A DNA stretch of 64,000 nt, from positions 1 through 64,000 of the forward strand of contig JAGWBI010000009.1 of the NCBI GenBank assembly GCA_021295965.1, in the 5' to 3' direction. The translations under genes and the position numbers were made by a program. Positions 8,969 to 17,126 of the stretch are shown piece after piece. This DNA comes from Dehalococcoidia bacterium. GTDB taxonomy: Bacteria > Chloroflexota > Dehalococcoidia > Lucifugimonadales > UBA3495. Positions within the stretch are counted from its first letter, which is position 1, and every line of letters starts with the position of its first letter. Under the pieces are notes generated by a model, which was not told the DNA's origin, did no database searches, and was given only the letters and a program-made list of their open reading frames with translations.

Positions 8969-9791
8969 CAGGTCTATTCTCCTGCGATTCGGGAGCCGGC
9001 GTCACCGGCGCGACTTCTTCGATGTCGTCGCCACGACGCGGGAACAGCGGGAAAAGCGGCCCCCAACCGGTGATAAAGTACTGGATACTGATGCCGATGA
9101 GATTGGACACCACCCAGTAGAGGGGCAGTCCGCTGGGCCAACCCAGGGAGAATGCCCCCAGGAAAATGGGCATCATCCACAGCATCATCGTTTGACTTGA
9201 TTGCTGGCGCGGATCGGGTGACGGCATCTGGGTCATCTTCTGCTGGACCCAGGTGGTGACCGCTACCAGGATGGGCATCACGATGGGAGACGGATCGGGC
9301 TGGCTCAAGTCCAGCCACAAAAAGCCGTTGTTGACCGGTACGGCCGCATGGATGGGTACGAAAGTGATCCATGAATACAGCTTGTCCGACAGTCTCACCA
9401 GGTCTTCGGGATTGTTGAACAAGGTCAGGATCAGGACGCGGAACAGGCCGATCAAGATGGGCATTTGGACGATCAACGGCCCCAGGCACCCGATCGGGTT
9501 GACCCCGCTTTCCCGATAAAGCCGCATGGTTTCCTGGGAGGTGCGCTGCCGGTCGCCGGCGTAGCGTTGTTGGATCTCGCGCACCCGGGGTTGCAACGCG
9601 GTCATGGCGCGCATCTGGCGCAGTTGGCGCACCGTCAACGGGATGGTGACCACCCGAACCAGCGCTGTGAAGACGATGATAGCCACGCCCATCTGCGAGA
9701 AGCAGATCACGTACAACACCAGCAGGGTGTTGAGCATGGGCCGAATGATTATCTCGTTCCACAGCAGAACGAATATGGAGAGAAATTCCAC
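8862..9791 (-). CDS. yidC: Membrane protein insertase YidC/Oxa1
   Basis: A 309-residue YidC/Oxa1/Alb3 insertase, the short form without the large periplasmic domain of proteobacterial YidC. About five membrane segments are visible: the N-terminal FVLLWNEIIIRPMLNTLL, the ALVRVVTIPL segment, GPLIVQMPILIGLFRVLIL, and two later ones including PIFLGAFSLGWPSGLPLYWVVSNL. The charged cytoplasmic loop LRQMRAMTALQPRVREIQ is typical. The last 35 or so residues form a strongly basic tail (NRRRGRRTGARSSRRRPQRG), as in insertases that contact the ribosome directly. That tail is encoded in the 107-nt overlap with jag. Confidence 0.94.
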   Translation of the reverse strand: MEFLSIFVLLWNEIIIRPMLNTLLVLYVICFSQMGVAIIVFTALVRVVTIPLTVRQLRQMRAMTALQPRVREIQQRYAGDRQRTSQETMRLYRESGVNPIGCLGPLIVQMPILIGLFRVLILTLFNNPEDLVRLSDKLYSWITFVPIHAAVPVNNGFLWLDLSQPDPSPIVMPILVAVTTWVQQKMTQMPSPDPRQQSSQTMMLWMMPIFLGAFSLGWPSGLPLYWVVSNLIGISIQYFITGWGPLFPLFPRRGDDIEEVAPVTPAPESQENRPDESDSANRENRRRGRRTGARSSRRRPQRGRGRNTK

Positions 9792-9897
9792 TGGTTTTGA
9801 CCTATGTTGTCATTGCGCGGTTAGCAGGTTGACCGGGTTTCACGCACTAGAGATCGATTCGTCGGTTTAGAACGTCGGGACCGGGAGGACGGAAGCG

Positions 9898-11142
9898 TCA
9901 GTTACACCTGGTGTTTTCGCTGGTGTCGTAGCACCACATGATATTGATGCCGGACCGCACTTGAATCCGACGGACTTTGCCGTCGTCAGACCCGATGTAC
10001 ACCGAATCGGGCGGATCGGCGATCCCGGCGGACATGTTGCGGGCGATGACCAGAGGCGCTTTGATTTCGGCGTCGCCCACGGTTAGGGACGCGATCTCCT
10101 GCGCCGGGCCGTGGTCCGATACTGAGGCGCGGAGCACCGCCAACTTCCCCTCCACCGTGCCCACCACCAAACCCCGTTCGAGGAGTATTGGGTTGGCAAC
10201 AATGGGCGCGCCCACATCGTAAGCCCAGAGCAGCGTCCCGTTGGCATCGAGGGCATACACCTTTCCGTCCATGGACGGGGCAAAGATGGTGCGCTCGGAA
10301 GCGACCGGGGTGGCCCACCACCAGTTGGCGGCTTGGTGTTGCCAGCGGGGTTGGCCGTCATTGAGGCCCAGGGCGTAAAGCTGGCGGTCGAAAGAACCTA
10401 CGATCAACAAATTGTTGAAGATCAGAGGCCTGGCAACGATGGCGCCGCCGGTTTCAAACCGCCATTTTTCCGCGCCGGTGGTCAGGTCCACCGCGTAAAC
10501 GGTTCCGTTTTGCGACCCGAAGTAGGCCACTCCATTGCGGAGAACCGGGGTGGACCAGATCTCGCCGCTCGGCTCGGTCCGGAAAGGCGACCAGCGCAAT
10601 TCTTCTCCGGTCAGCGCGTTGTAAGCGTAGAGGCCGCCGTCTTCAGAACCCACAGCGACGATACCACCGGCTTCGTCCAACCCCGGACTTCCCACCAATG
10701 GCGTCATTTCTTCGGCCTCGATGTTTGGCTTGCGCCAGACGACTTCCACAGGGCCTCCCGCTGCGGGCGGTTGGAAAGCGTACAGGAAACCGTCAATGCC
10801 GGCGATGTATAGATAACGACCGACTGTGGGAGGGTTGTAGGCTCCGTGGAATCCCCGGTCCGCGCCGAGAGTTGAGATCCAGCGGGTGCTGACGCCATCT
10901 GCACCCAGGTCGTTGAGGGCGTACACCTGGCCTTGCAGCGTCGTCGCATACACCACGTCGTTGGCGGCGGCCACCGAACCCCAACCGCGGGTCGATGCGC
11001 CCAAATCTCGAGCGCATCCGGTGGCGGCCAGACACAAAAGGCCAGCCAACGCCAGAAGCGCCAAAAATCGCAGAAGGGGGGAGATATTGCGATTGCGCGG
11101 GTTGACCGCGGGGTTGCGGGAGGGCGGGAAGATGTATGACAT
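9898..11142 (-). CDS. PQQ-like beta-propeller lipoprotein
   Basis: A protein of about 414 residues, taking ATG 11142 as start (a TTG lies two codons upstream). A basic N-terminus and hydrophobic stretch end in a lipobox (LAATGC, Cys about 43), so it should be a membrane-anchored lipoprotein outside the cytoplasm. The rest is built of repeated propeller blades: VYATTLQGQVYALN, GGLYAYNALTGEELRW, GTVYAVDLTTGAEKWRFETGG, QLYALGLNDGQPRWQ and GKVYALDANGTLLWAYD. This is a BamB/PQQ-repeat architecture, usually an assembly scaffold rather than an enzyme. It sits between yidD and yidC, 9 nt after yidD, suggesting a role linked to membrane or envelope protein assembly. That role is inferred from position only. 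Confidence 0.88.
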   Translation of the reverse strand: MSYIFPPSRNPAVNPRNRNISPLLRFLALLALAGLLCLAATGCARDLGASTRGWGSVAAANDVVYATTLQGQVYALNDLGADGVSTRWISTLGADRGFHGAYNPPTVGRYLYIAGIDGFLYAFQPPAAGGPVEVVWRKPNIEAEEMTPLVGSPGLDEAGGIVAVGSEDGGLYAYNALTGEELRWSPFRTEPSGEIWSTPVLRNGVAYFGSQNGTVYAVDLTTGAEKWRFETGGAIVARPLIFNNLLIVGSFDRQLYALGLNDGQPRWQHQAANWWWATPVASERTIFAPSMDGKVYALDANGTLLWAYDVGAPIVANPILLERGLVVGTVEGKLAVLRASVSDHGPAQEIASLTVGDAEIKAPLVIARNMSAGIADPPDSVYIGSDDGKVRRIQVRSGINIMWCYDTSENTRCN

Positions 11143-11151
11143 GTTCAAAGG

Positions 11152-11361
11152 TCAGGTAACCGGGTCGTATCCCGTGCCGCCCAAGGGCCGGCAGCGCAAG
11201 ATCCGGCGGAACCCGAGCCAACTTCCTCTGACGAATCCGTAGCGGGTTATGGCATCGACCGTGTACTGCGAGCAACTGGGCTGGTAGCGGCACAGTCCCG
11301 GCCAATAAGGGGACAATACCAACTGGTACAGACGGATTGAGCCGATGGCTACACGTCTCAT
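11152..11361 (-). CDS. yidD: Membrane protein insertion efficiency factor YidD
   Basis: A 69-residue YidD. Its signature is clear: RLYQLVLSPYWPGLCRYQPSCSQYTVDAI followed by RYGFVRGSWLGFRRILRCRPLGGTGYDPV, including the conserved three-cysteine pattern. It is a small peripheral inner-membrane protein with an amphipathic N-terminal helix that assists YidC. The chosen ATG 11361 overlaps the rnpA stop by 4 nt (ATGA). Longer frames upstream would only read through rnpA in another frame. Confidence 0.95.
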   Translation of the reverse strand: MRRVAIGSIRLYQLVLSPYWPGLCRYQPSCSQYTVDAITRYGFVRGSWLGFRRILRCRPLGGTGYDPVT

Positions 11362-11735
11362 GCAGTACCGTCCAGGTGGGCAGGTTTCTGAGAAGAGACG
11401 TCGCCAGGTCCGCCCAACGGCGTCCGCCGCATCAGGTTTTGCGTGGCCATTCGCAATCGATTGAAGTCGGCCTCGCCGGCGCCACGTCGGGCGATGAATA
11501 TCGTATCCCATCCTGGAGCCGTATCGGCGTTTCGGACCGCGTCGCGCAGTCGACGCTTGACTTTGTTCCGCACCACTGCTTTGCCGACCCGTTTACCCAC
11601 AACGAAACAATATCGGTTGTGATCGAGATCGTTTGGCAACAGGCGAACCACCAGCAGGCCATTGGCCGCGCTTTGCCCCTGGCGATGGATTTGGGAAATT
11701 CGCTTTTGACTGCCGAGGCGGTGACGTTTCTGCAT
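11358..11735 (-). CDS. rnpA: Ribonuclease P protein component RnpA
   Basis: A 125-residue basic protein that binds RNase P RNA and helps mature tRNA 5' ends. The RnpA core is visible: the conserved start MQKRHRLGSQKRISQIHRQG, YCFVVGKRVGKAVVRNKVKRRLRDAVR (the RNR motif region), and DTIFIARRGAGEADFNRL. The start ATG 11735 was chosen because upstream sequence in this frame overlaps rpmH and is not conserved. rpmH lies 52 nt upstream and yidD overlaps the stop. Confidence 0.95.
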   Translation of the reverse strand: MQKRHRLGSQKRISQIHRQGQSAANGLLVVRLLPNDLDHNRYCFVVGKRVGKAVVRNKVKRRLRDAVRNADTAPGWDTIFIARRGAGEADFNRLRMATQNLMRRTPLGGPGDVSSQKPAHLDGTA

Positions 11736-11787
11736 CGCACACACGTAGCCGTCTATGGCGCCTTGCGAATTGAAACGCGCCAAAGGA

Positions 11788-11925
11788 TTAGACGGCCAGC
11801 CGGTGCCGGCCCTTGAACCGGCGCCGGCGCAGAACCGCGCGACCATCGGAGGTGCGGGAACGAGAGCGAAAGCCATGCACCCGGGCACGGCGGCGCTTTT
11901 TGGGCTGATAAGTGCGTTTCGGCAT
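11788..11925 (-). CDS. rpmH: Large-subunit ribosomal protein bL34
   Basis: A 45-residue ribosomal protein with the full bL34 sequence pattern: [19 protein letters not shown], then [22 protein letters not shown]. It starts at ATG 11925 and is the first gene of the minus-strand block, behind the promoter at 11948. dnaA, often the divergent neighbour, is not present here. Confidence 0.97.
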   Translation of the reverse strand: MPKRTYQPKKRRRARVHGFRSRSRTSDGRAVLRRRRFKGRHRLAV

Positions 11926-11947
11926 TGTGTAACTCCGATGAAGATTT

Positions 11948-11976
11948 ATGGTACTGCCAAACCCAATGTGCGTCAA
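11948..11976 (-). promoter_or_regulatory. Promoter of the rpmH block
   Basis: On the minus strand TTGACG (11971-11976), a 17-nt spacer and TACCAT (11948-11953) lie just upstream of rpmH, predicting a short leader of 15-20 nt. It probably drives rpmH-rnpA-yidD and perhaps the genes further downstream. Confidence 0.6.
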
Positions 11977-12141
11977 GAAATCTTGATATCCCCGAACCGA
12001 CCAGATCAGGCAAGACGGGGCATTAAAATTCTTGGGTGTCGCGAACCGATCGATTGTTATCAGGAGAACAAACAGAGTAAGGAGATCCAGCAGGGCCTGC
12101 TAATTCGGCGAGCAGTTGGTGCTGAAAATCCGATTTGGCGG

Positions 12142-12170
12142 TTACGCTCAGTGCGACATCAGGTTATAAT
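12142..12170 (+). promoter_or_regulatory. Possible promoter of the small membrane protein at 12214
   Basis: A perfect TATAAT (12165-12170) lies 44 nt before the ATG. The -35 region at 17-nt spacing is poor (TTACGC, 12142-12147). No other feature is seen in the rest of the 11926-12213 gap, and no DnaA boxes were recognised there. Confidence 0.45.
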
Positions 12171-12213
12171 CGCCGCAAAACTATAGAGGCTTTTTCTCAC
12201 AGGTAGGGCGACG

Positions 12214-12597
12214 ATGAAAGAACGCTACGAACAGGAAATCGAGCAACTGCTGGGCGAACTGGAATCTGAAACCGACGTTCCGGACACGCCGCCTGCTAAC
12301 AACACGCCGCCTTTGGACGACCAACCTTCGCCTTTCACACCGCGTCCAAAGCAAAGGACCAGGTTGATTTCCCCGACCAAACTGGCGGTGGTCGGCGCCG
12401 CGGTGGCGTTGATCGGCCTCTTGGTGGCCAAATTCGTTTGGCTGTCGATGGCTGGCATGGCGATCATGGTGGGGGCCGTGGCGTGGATGTTCTTCCAGCG
12501 GATGGGTTCCCAGCGGCAGAAGTACTGGCGCGGCCGGCCGGTGGAGGCTGAGCCGCAGGGAACGTGGCAGCGTTTCCGCCGCTGGCTGTCGAAGTAA
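12214..12597 (+). CDS. Small two-helix membrane protein, unknown
   Basis: A 127-residue protein. It has an acidic N-terminal helix with EIEQLLGELESETD, a Pro-rich linker, two adjacent hydrophobic helices (about residues 53-95: LAVVGAAVALIGLLVAKFVW and MAGMAIMVGAVAWMFF) and a basic C-terminal tail ending WQRFRRWLSK. The topology suggests a hairpin in the membrane with both ends in the cytoplasm. No family function is recognised. It is divergent from rpmH and convergent with the gamma-glutamyltransferase gene, whose stop immediately follows. Confidence 0.8.
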   Translation: MKERYEQEIEQLLGELESETDVPDTPPANNTPPLDDQPSPFTPRPKQRTRLISPTKLAVVGAAVALIGLLVAKFVWLSMAGMAIMVGAVAWMFFQRMGSQRQKYWRGRPVEAEPQGTWQRFRRWLSK

Positions 12598-14199
12598 TCA
12601 CCAACCGACGGCGGCGCCATCCTTGCGGGGCTCGCTGCCGCCGCTCAGCACACCGCTGTCCGGGTCACGGCTGATTATCTGGCCGCCGCCCATGCCACCG
12701 GCTCCGCCCCTCTGGGGGCCGTGCATTACGTTGACGTGGTGGCCGCGGCGGTGCAATCCGGTTACGACATCCTGGTCAACATCGCCCTCGAGCCAGACGC
12801 CGTCACCGGCAATCTGGAAGCGCAGGGCATTCAGCGCGTCCTGGGCGTCCATTCCGAAGTCCACCATGTTGGTGATGACCTGCAGATGACCCTGCGGCTG
12901 CATGAACCCGCCCATGACACCGTAACTGAGCCACAACTCACCGTCCCGTGTGGCCATGGCCGGAATAATGGTGTGGAAGGGACGTTTGCCTCCCGTCAAC
13001 GCGTTGGGGTGTCCCGGCACTGCGCTGAAAAGAGACGCCCGGTTGTGCAGCACGATGCCCGTGCCCGGCGCCACCAGGCCAGACCCGAAATTGGCGAAGA
13101 CGCTGTTGATCAGGGAGCAGGCATTGCCGGCGCCATCGATCACGCTGATATAGACCGTATCGCTCCCCGGCACCATTCTCCCGTAGGGGGCGGAATCCAT
13201 GGCGCGTTCCGGGTCGATCAAAGTGCGTCGCCACCTGGCGTACTCTTTGGAAATCCAACCATCGATAGGCACCTCAGCGCAACGAGGATCGGCCAGGTAC
13301 TCGAAGGCGTCGGCGAACCCCAGCCGCGTCGCCTCGATAAGATGGTGGTAGCGGTCAACGCTCTGCGGCCCCATGCCGGCGACGTCGAAACCCTCTACGA
13401 TGTTCAGCGCTTCCAGCGCAATGATGCCCTGGCCGTTGGGCGGACACTCCCAGCACGTCACGCCCCGATAGTCGGTGCTGATAGGTTCATCCCAATCGGA
13501 ACGATGAGCCGCAAGATCCTGTTCGGACAGCCAGCCGCCCTGTTCCTGCACGAAGTCCGCCATGGCGGCGGCGATTGGGCCGGTGTAGAACGCTTCGCTG
13601 CCTCCTTCGGCCACGGCGCGGAGCGTGCGCGCCAGCGTGGGCAGCCGCATCAGATCGCCTTCCCGGGGGGCCCTCCCGTTGACCAGCATCTCCTGGCCCG
13701 ACGGCAGCGCGGCGAGTTTGTCCTCCTGTTGCTTCCATTGGAAACCGATGATGTCGCTGACGGGGAATCCATTCTCGGCGTAGTCAATCGCGGGCGCCAA
13801 AGCGTCGGCCAGGGTCATGGTTCCTTCACTTTTGAGCAGGACTTCCCAACCGTGGACGGTGCCGGGGACTGAGACTGACAAGGGGCCAAAGGCCGGCATT
13901 CGGCGGTGACCTTTCGCTTGCAGGTCTTCGATGGTGGCGGCCATGGGAGCCCTTCCGCTGCCGTTGAGGGCCAAAACCTCTTTATCCGCTGCTTTCCAGA
14001 TGAGGGCGAACACGTCGCCGCCCACCCCGGTGGACATGGGTTCGACGACGTTGAGCGTAGCCGCAGTCGCCACCGCGGCGTCCACGGCGTTGCCCCCGTC
14101 CATCAGGACGCGCAGGCCGGCCATGGCCGCCAGCGGTTGGCTGGTGGCAACCATGCCATGAGTGGCATGGACGGTGGAACGGCGGGAGTTGAAAAACAT
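12598..14199 (-). CDS. Gamma-glutamyltransferase family protein
   Basis: A 533-residue Ntn-hydrolase of the gamma-glutamyltranspeptidase superfamily. Starting at ATG 14199, it has the conserved N-terminal block ATHGMVATSQPLAAMAGLRVL and GGNAVDAAVATA. It continues with STGVGGDVFALIW and the substrate-pocket region LNGSGRAP. The autocleavage/nucleophile Thr is in GSDTVYISVID, followed by LINSVFANFGSGLVAPGTG, and a later ANMVDFGMDAQDAL-like stretch. The DTVY version of the nucleophile site is closer to YwrD-type and acylase-like members than to classical GGT (TTHxSV). No signal peptide is seen, so a cytoplasmic amide or peptide hydrolase is possible. It converges on the small membrane protein with no gap. 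Confidence 0.87.
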   Translation of the reverse strand: MFFNSRRSTVHATHGMVATSQPLAAMAGLRVLMDGGNAVDAAVATAATLNVVEPMSTGVGGDVFALIWKAADKEVLALNGSGRAPMAATIEDLQAKGHRRMPAFGPLSVSVPGTVHGWEVLLKSEGTMTLADALAPAIDYAENGFPVSDIIGFQWKQQEDKLAALPSGQEMLVNGRAPREGDLMRLPTLARTLRAVAEGGSEAFYTGPIAAAMADFVQEQGGWLSEQDLAAHRSDWDEPISTDYRGVTCWECPPNGQGIIALEALNIVEGFDVAGMGPQSVDRYHHLIEATRLGFADAFEYLADPRCAEVPIDGWISKEYARWRRTLIDPERAMDSAPYGRMVPGSDTVYISVIDGAGNACSLINSVFANFGSGLVAPGTGIVLHNRASLFSAVPGHPNALTGGKRPFHTIIPAMATRDGELWLSYGVMGGFMQPQGHLQVITNMVDFGMDAQDALNALRFQIAGDGVWLEGDVDQDVVTGLHRRGHHVNVMHGPQRGGAGGMGGGQIISRDPDSGVLSGGSEPRKDGAAVGW

Positions 14200-14372
14200 G
14201 GGAACGGCTCCAATGTGGGTCAGTGTATCGGTGAGTTTAGCACGCCGTCCGATTTCGGCGCACCGGGGATCGTTATGGTAAGATGCAACGTCGTAAACCA
14301 ACAACAGCAGCGTCGGCACGGCCCGACGCCGCGCTGAAAATCGCAATACGTCAGCAGCCAGGAGGTTCCTCG

Positions 14373-14846
14373 ATGGCCATCACCGTAGGGCAACCCGCGC
14401 CCGACTTCACCCTCCATGAAACGCCGCAGCAACAGCGGAGCCTGAGCGATTATCGCGGCAAAAACGTCGTCATCGCTTTCTTCCCCGGAGCGTTCACCGG
14501 CGTGTGTACGACTGAAATGTGCGCTTTGCGGGATCGCATCGACCAGTTCAGTTCGATGAACGCCGAGGTGATCGGGATTACCGTTGACCCGCCCTTTGCG
14601 CAGGCAGCGTGGAAAGCGGCCAACAACGTGGAGTACACGTTCCTCAGCGACTACAACCGGGAGGTTGTGAACGCCTACGACGTGGCGTTACCCGGGTTGG
14701 CGGGTATGCAGGGATACGTCGCTGCCAAGCGGGCCGTCACTATCGTGGACGGCGAGGGTGTCGTACGATACCACTGGGTGTCCGATTCCCCCGGCGTGGA
14801 ACCCGACTACGAAGAGGTTCGCTCCGCCGTGGCCGCTCTGGGTTAG
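14373..14846 (+). CDS. Peroxiredoxin, PrxQ/BCP type
   Basis: A 157-residue thiol peroxidase that reduces H2O2 and organic peroxides. The peroxidatic Cys45 lies in AFTGVCTTEMC and a second Cys at position 50 gives the C-x4-C spacing of atypical two-cysteine PrxQ/BCP enzymes. The N-terminal VGQPAPDFTL and the WVSDSPGVEPDYEEV end are typical of the family. The start ATG 14373 follows an AGGAGG at good spacing. It is cytosolic, with electrons probably from thioredoxin. It stands alone between divergent and convergent genes and is followed by a palindrome at 14885 that may end its transcript. Confidence 0.92.
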   Translation: MAITVGQPAPDFTLHETPQQQRSLSDYRGKNVVIAFFPGAFTGVCTTEMCALRDRIDQFSSMNAEVIGITVDPPFAQAAWKAANNVEYTFLSDYNREVVNAYDVALPGLAGMQGYVAAKRAVTIVDGEGVVRYHWVSDSPGVEPDYEEVRSAVAALG

Positions 14847-14884
14847 CGGCGTGCGAAGTTCCGAACGAAGCAGATCATGGTGTC

Positions 14885-14912
14885 GTAGGGGCGAATGATT
14901 ATTCGCCCCTAC
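14885..14912. repeat. 28-bp intergenic palindrome
   Basis: Perfect arms GTAGGGGCGAAT (14885-14896) and complement (14901-14912) with loop GATT. It lies between two convergent genes, 4 nt before the nucleoside hydrolase stop. Confidence 0.92.
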
Positions 14913-14916
14913 GGGG

Positions 14917-15906
14917 TTAAGCGACGGGCCAGGGAAATTCGGTGAGCCGATCTACCACCATCTCCGTGAGCCGTGCGGCGTCCACCCCAAGGCACACGTC
15001 AACGTTGGCGTCCCGGCCGGTCATTCCGTACCAGTCCACCACCGTCTGGCCTCGGGTCAGATCACTTCCCGTATCAATCGCCACCGGCAACCGCTGCATG
15101 GTCATCAATGCGGGATCGATGGCGGCAGCCACGGCGGGCACGTCGTTGTAGCGTACCGCCTCACCCTCCGCCAGCCGGCCCAGGCGACGATACGCTGCCC
15201 TGGTGTACGTGGAAGCCGATACCAGAAGCCGGACTGCAGGCGCAGGGCAATCCCGAAGTCGCCCGAACTGCTCATCCGACAGGCCGCAATGGTCGCAAAC
15301 GTCCAATCCGACTTGCACGATGGGCGCGCCGGAGTCGTACAGAATCGCCGCGGCTTCCGGGTCCTCGTATAGATTGGCCGTCGCCACCGGCGATACGTTG
15401 CCCGGCACCCGTACTGCGCCGCCCATGACAACCACTCCGGCCAGCGCGTCCGCGATCTCAGGGGCAATGCGGAGCGCCAAAGCTACGTTAGTCATTCGAC
15501 CCAGCGCGAGGACCGTAATTTCGCCCGGGGACGCGAGCGCACGACGAGCGATTTCGACCGCCGCCCAATTGTTGTCGACATCGGCCCTGTTCGGGCCGTC
15601 TGAATCGGTTTCGTTGGCGCCACCGAGGGCGTCGTCACCGTGGATGTGGGCCGCCCACCCTTCGTTTGGCGAGCGCAAGATCGGCCTTGTTGCGCCGGGA
15701 TAAACCGGTATGTCAGCCCGTCCGGCCGCGGCAAGGATGCGGAGGGCGTTGGCGGCGCACTGAGGCATGGAGCCGTTTCCGTAGATTGCGGTGAGGGCCT
15801 CGACCTGCAACTCCGGGCTGGCCAATGCAAGCAAGATGGCGGCGCAGTCGTCCACGCCGGGGTCGGTGTCGATTATCACTCGCTTGGGCATTACATCTAC
15901 CGACAT
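14917..15906 (-). CDS. Inosine/uridine-preferring nucleoside hydrolase family protein
   Basis: A 329-residue hydrolase that cleaves the N-glycosidic bond of ribonucleosides. The calcium-binding hallmark is present near the N-terminus ([19 protein letters not shown]). The substrate regions follow: [13 protein letters not shown], the [18 protein letters not shown] loop, and [28 protein letters not shown]. The last contains the conserved N-x-D-PEAA element. ATG 15906 or an in-frame ATG at 15891 could start it; the latter begins directly at [12 protein letters not shown] and may be the real one. A palindromic element lies immediately upstream at 15909. The function is probably nucleoside salvage in the cytosol. 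Confidence 0.92.
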   Translation of the reverse strand: MSVDVMPKRVIIDTDPGVDDCAAILLALASPELQVEALTAIYGNGSMPQCAANALRILAAAGRADIPVYPGATRPILRSPNEGWAAHIHGDDALGGANETDSDGPNRADVDNNWAAVEIARRALASPGEITVLALGRMTNVALALRIAPEIADALAGVVVMGGAVRVPGNVSPVATANLYEDPEAAAILYDSGAPIVQVGLDVCDHCGLSDEQFGRLRDCPAPAVRLLVSASTYTRAAYRRLGRLAEGEAVRYNDVPAVAAAIDPALMTMQRLPVAIDTGSDLTRGQTVVDWYGMTGRDANVDVCLGVDAARLTEMVVDRLTEFPWPVA

Positions 15907-15908
15907 CT

Positions 15909-15938
15909 TCTGGATCCCGGCGAAAGCCGGAATGACGG
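15909..15938. repeat. Palindromic element copy (TGGATCCCGGCGAAAGCCGG type)
   Basis: A short palindrome, CCCGGC-GAAA-GCCGG, flanked by CTGGAT and AATGACGGG. It belongs to the same family as the cores at 33879 and 42945. It begins 2 nt upstream of the nucleoside hydrolase start, in the divergent intergenic region. Confidence 0.75.
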
Positions 15939-15991
15939 GTTGGGACTTTGACGGCTGGCATGGGTTGAGGCATTATACCGGTTGCATTGCG

Positions 15992-16010
15992 GACCCGCCT
16001 GAGGCGGGTC
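15992..16010 (+). other. Stem-loop in the leader of the alcohol dehydrogenase gene
   Basis: A perfect 8-bp stem GACCCGCC / GGCGGGTC with a TGA loop, ending about 8 nt before the ribosome site of the gene at 16028. It may affect translation or mark a processing site. No U-tract follows, so it is not a terminator. Confidence 0.45.
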
Positions 16011-16027
16011 ATGACGGAGGGAGATTA

Positions 16028-17122
16028 ATGCCGGTGAACGAAGTTCAGGGGGTCGTGTCCCGGGCCAAAGGAGCGCCCGTAGAGTTGATTCCCATCCTGG
16101 TACCCGACCCGGGCGAAGGCGAAGCATTGGTTCGAGTGCAGGCGTGCGGCGTGTGCCACACCGACCTGCACTACCGCGAGGGCGCCATCAACGACGAGTT
16201 TCCGTTTTTGTTGGGACACGAGGCGGCCGGCATTGTCGAAAAGGTTGGACCCGACGTGACCAACGTGCAACCGGGCGACTTCGTAATCCTGGCCTGGCGC
16301 GCTCCCTGTGGCAACTGCCGTTCCTGCCGGCGAGGTCGGCCCTGGTACTGCTTCGCCAGCCGAAACGCGCAGCAGAAAATGACGCTGACCGACGGGACGC
16401 CGCTGTCGCCGGCCCTTGGGATCGGGGCTTTTTGCGAGCTGACGCTGGTGGACGCGCTGCAAGCCGTCAAGGTGGACCCGGCGGCGAACCCCCAGGCGGC
16501 CGGATTGATCGGCTGCGGCGTGATGGCCGGGTTGGGCGCCGCCATTAACACCGGTGGCGTCAGCCGTGGCGATTCGGTGGCGGTGATCGGTTGCGGTGGC
16601 GTGGGCAACGCAGCGGTCGCGGGGTCGCGGCTGGCTGGCGCCCGCACTATCATCGCCGTGGACATTGACGACCGCAAATTGGAGTGGGCGAAGGGTTTCG
16701 GGGCAACGCATACCGTCAACTCAACACAGACCGATGCGGTTGATGCGATCCGCGGCCTGACCGATGGCAATGGCGTCAACGTTGCGATTGAAGCGGTGGG
16801 CAATCCGGCCACCTACGAGCAGGCTTTCTACGCGCGGGACCTGGCCGGCACGGTGGTATTGGTTGGGGTGCCGGACCCGACGATGAAGATTGAGTTGCCC
16901 CTGATTGAGGTCTTCGGGCGCGGAGGTTCCCTGAAATCCTCCTGGTACGGGGACTGCTTGCCGACCCGGGATTTTCCGATGTTTATTGACCTGTATCTCC
17001 AGGGCCGCTTGGATCTGGACACGTTCGTCAGCGAGCGCATCGGCATCGGCGATGTGGAGGCTGCCTTCGCCAGCATGGAGCGCGGAGAGGTTCTACGGTC
17101 GGTTGTGGTGATGTCGGAGTAG
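16028..17122 (+). CDS. Zinc-dependent alcohol dehydrogenase (MDR family)
   Basis: A 364-residue medium-chain dehydrogenase. The catalytic zinc ligands are Cys43 (CGVCHTD) and His64/Glu65 (LGHEAAG). Four structural zinc cysteines lie at 94, 97, 100 and 108 ([15 protein letters not shown]). The Rossmann motif is [14 protein letters not shown], followed by the VDIDD end that favours NAD. The sequence is closest in style to S-(hydroxymethyl)mycothiol or glutathione-type formaldehyde dehydrogenases, so aldehyde/alcohol oxidation is likely, but the substrate is not fixed by sequence. It has a strong GGAGGG site. The alpha/beta hydrolase gene starts 4 nt after its stop, so the two are probably co-translated. 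Confidence 0.92.
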   Translation: MPVNEVQGVVSRAKGAPVELIPILVPDPGEGEALVRVQACGVCHTDLHYREGAINDEFPFLLGHEAAGIVEKVGPDVTNVQPGDFVILAWRAPCGNCRSCRRGRPWYCFASRNAQQKMTLTDGTPLSPALGIGAFCELTLVDALQAVKVDPAANPQAAGLIGCGVMAGLGAAINTGGVSRGDSVAVIGCGGVGNAAVAGSRLAGARTIIAVDIDDRKLEWAKGFGATHTVNSTQTDAVDAIRGLTDGNGVNVAIEAVGNPATYEQAFYARDLAGTVVLVGVPDPTMKIELPLIEVFGRGGSLKSSWYGDCLPTRDFPMFIDLYLQGRLDLDTFVSERIGIGDVEAAFASMERGEVLRSVVVMSE

Positions 17123-17126
17123 CGCT

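Noticed and set aside
11755-12186. A plus-strand frame antisense to rpmH
   Set aside because: It overlaps rpmH and its promoter and has no motif or ribosome site.
11926-12213. A replication origin next to rpmH
   Set aside because: dnaA is absent and no clear cluster of DnaA boxes is visible.
12721-13872. A 383-residue plus-strand frame opposite the gamma-glutamyltransferase gene
   Set aside because: A high-GC shadow frame. The minus-strand protein has clear family motifs through the whole region.
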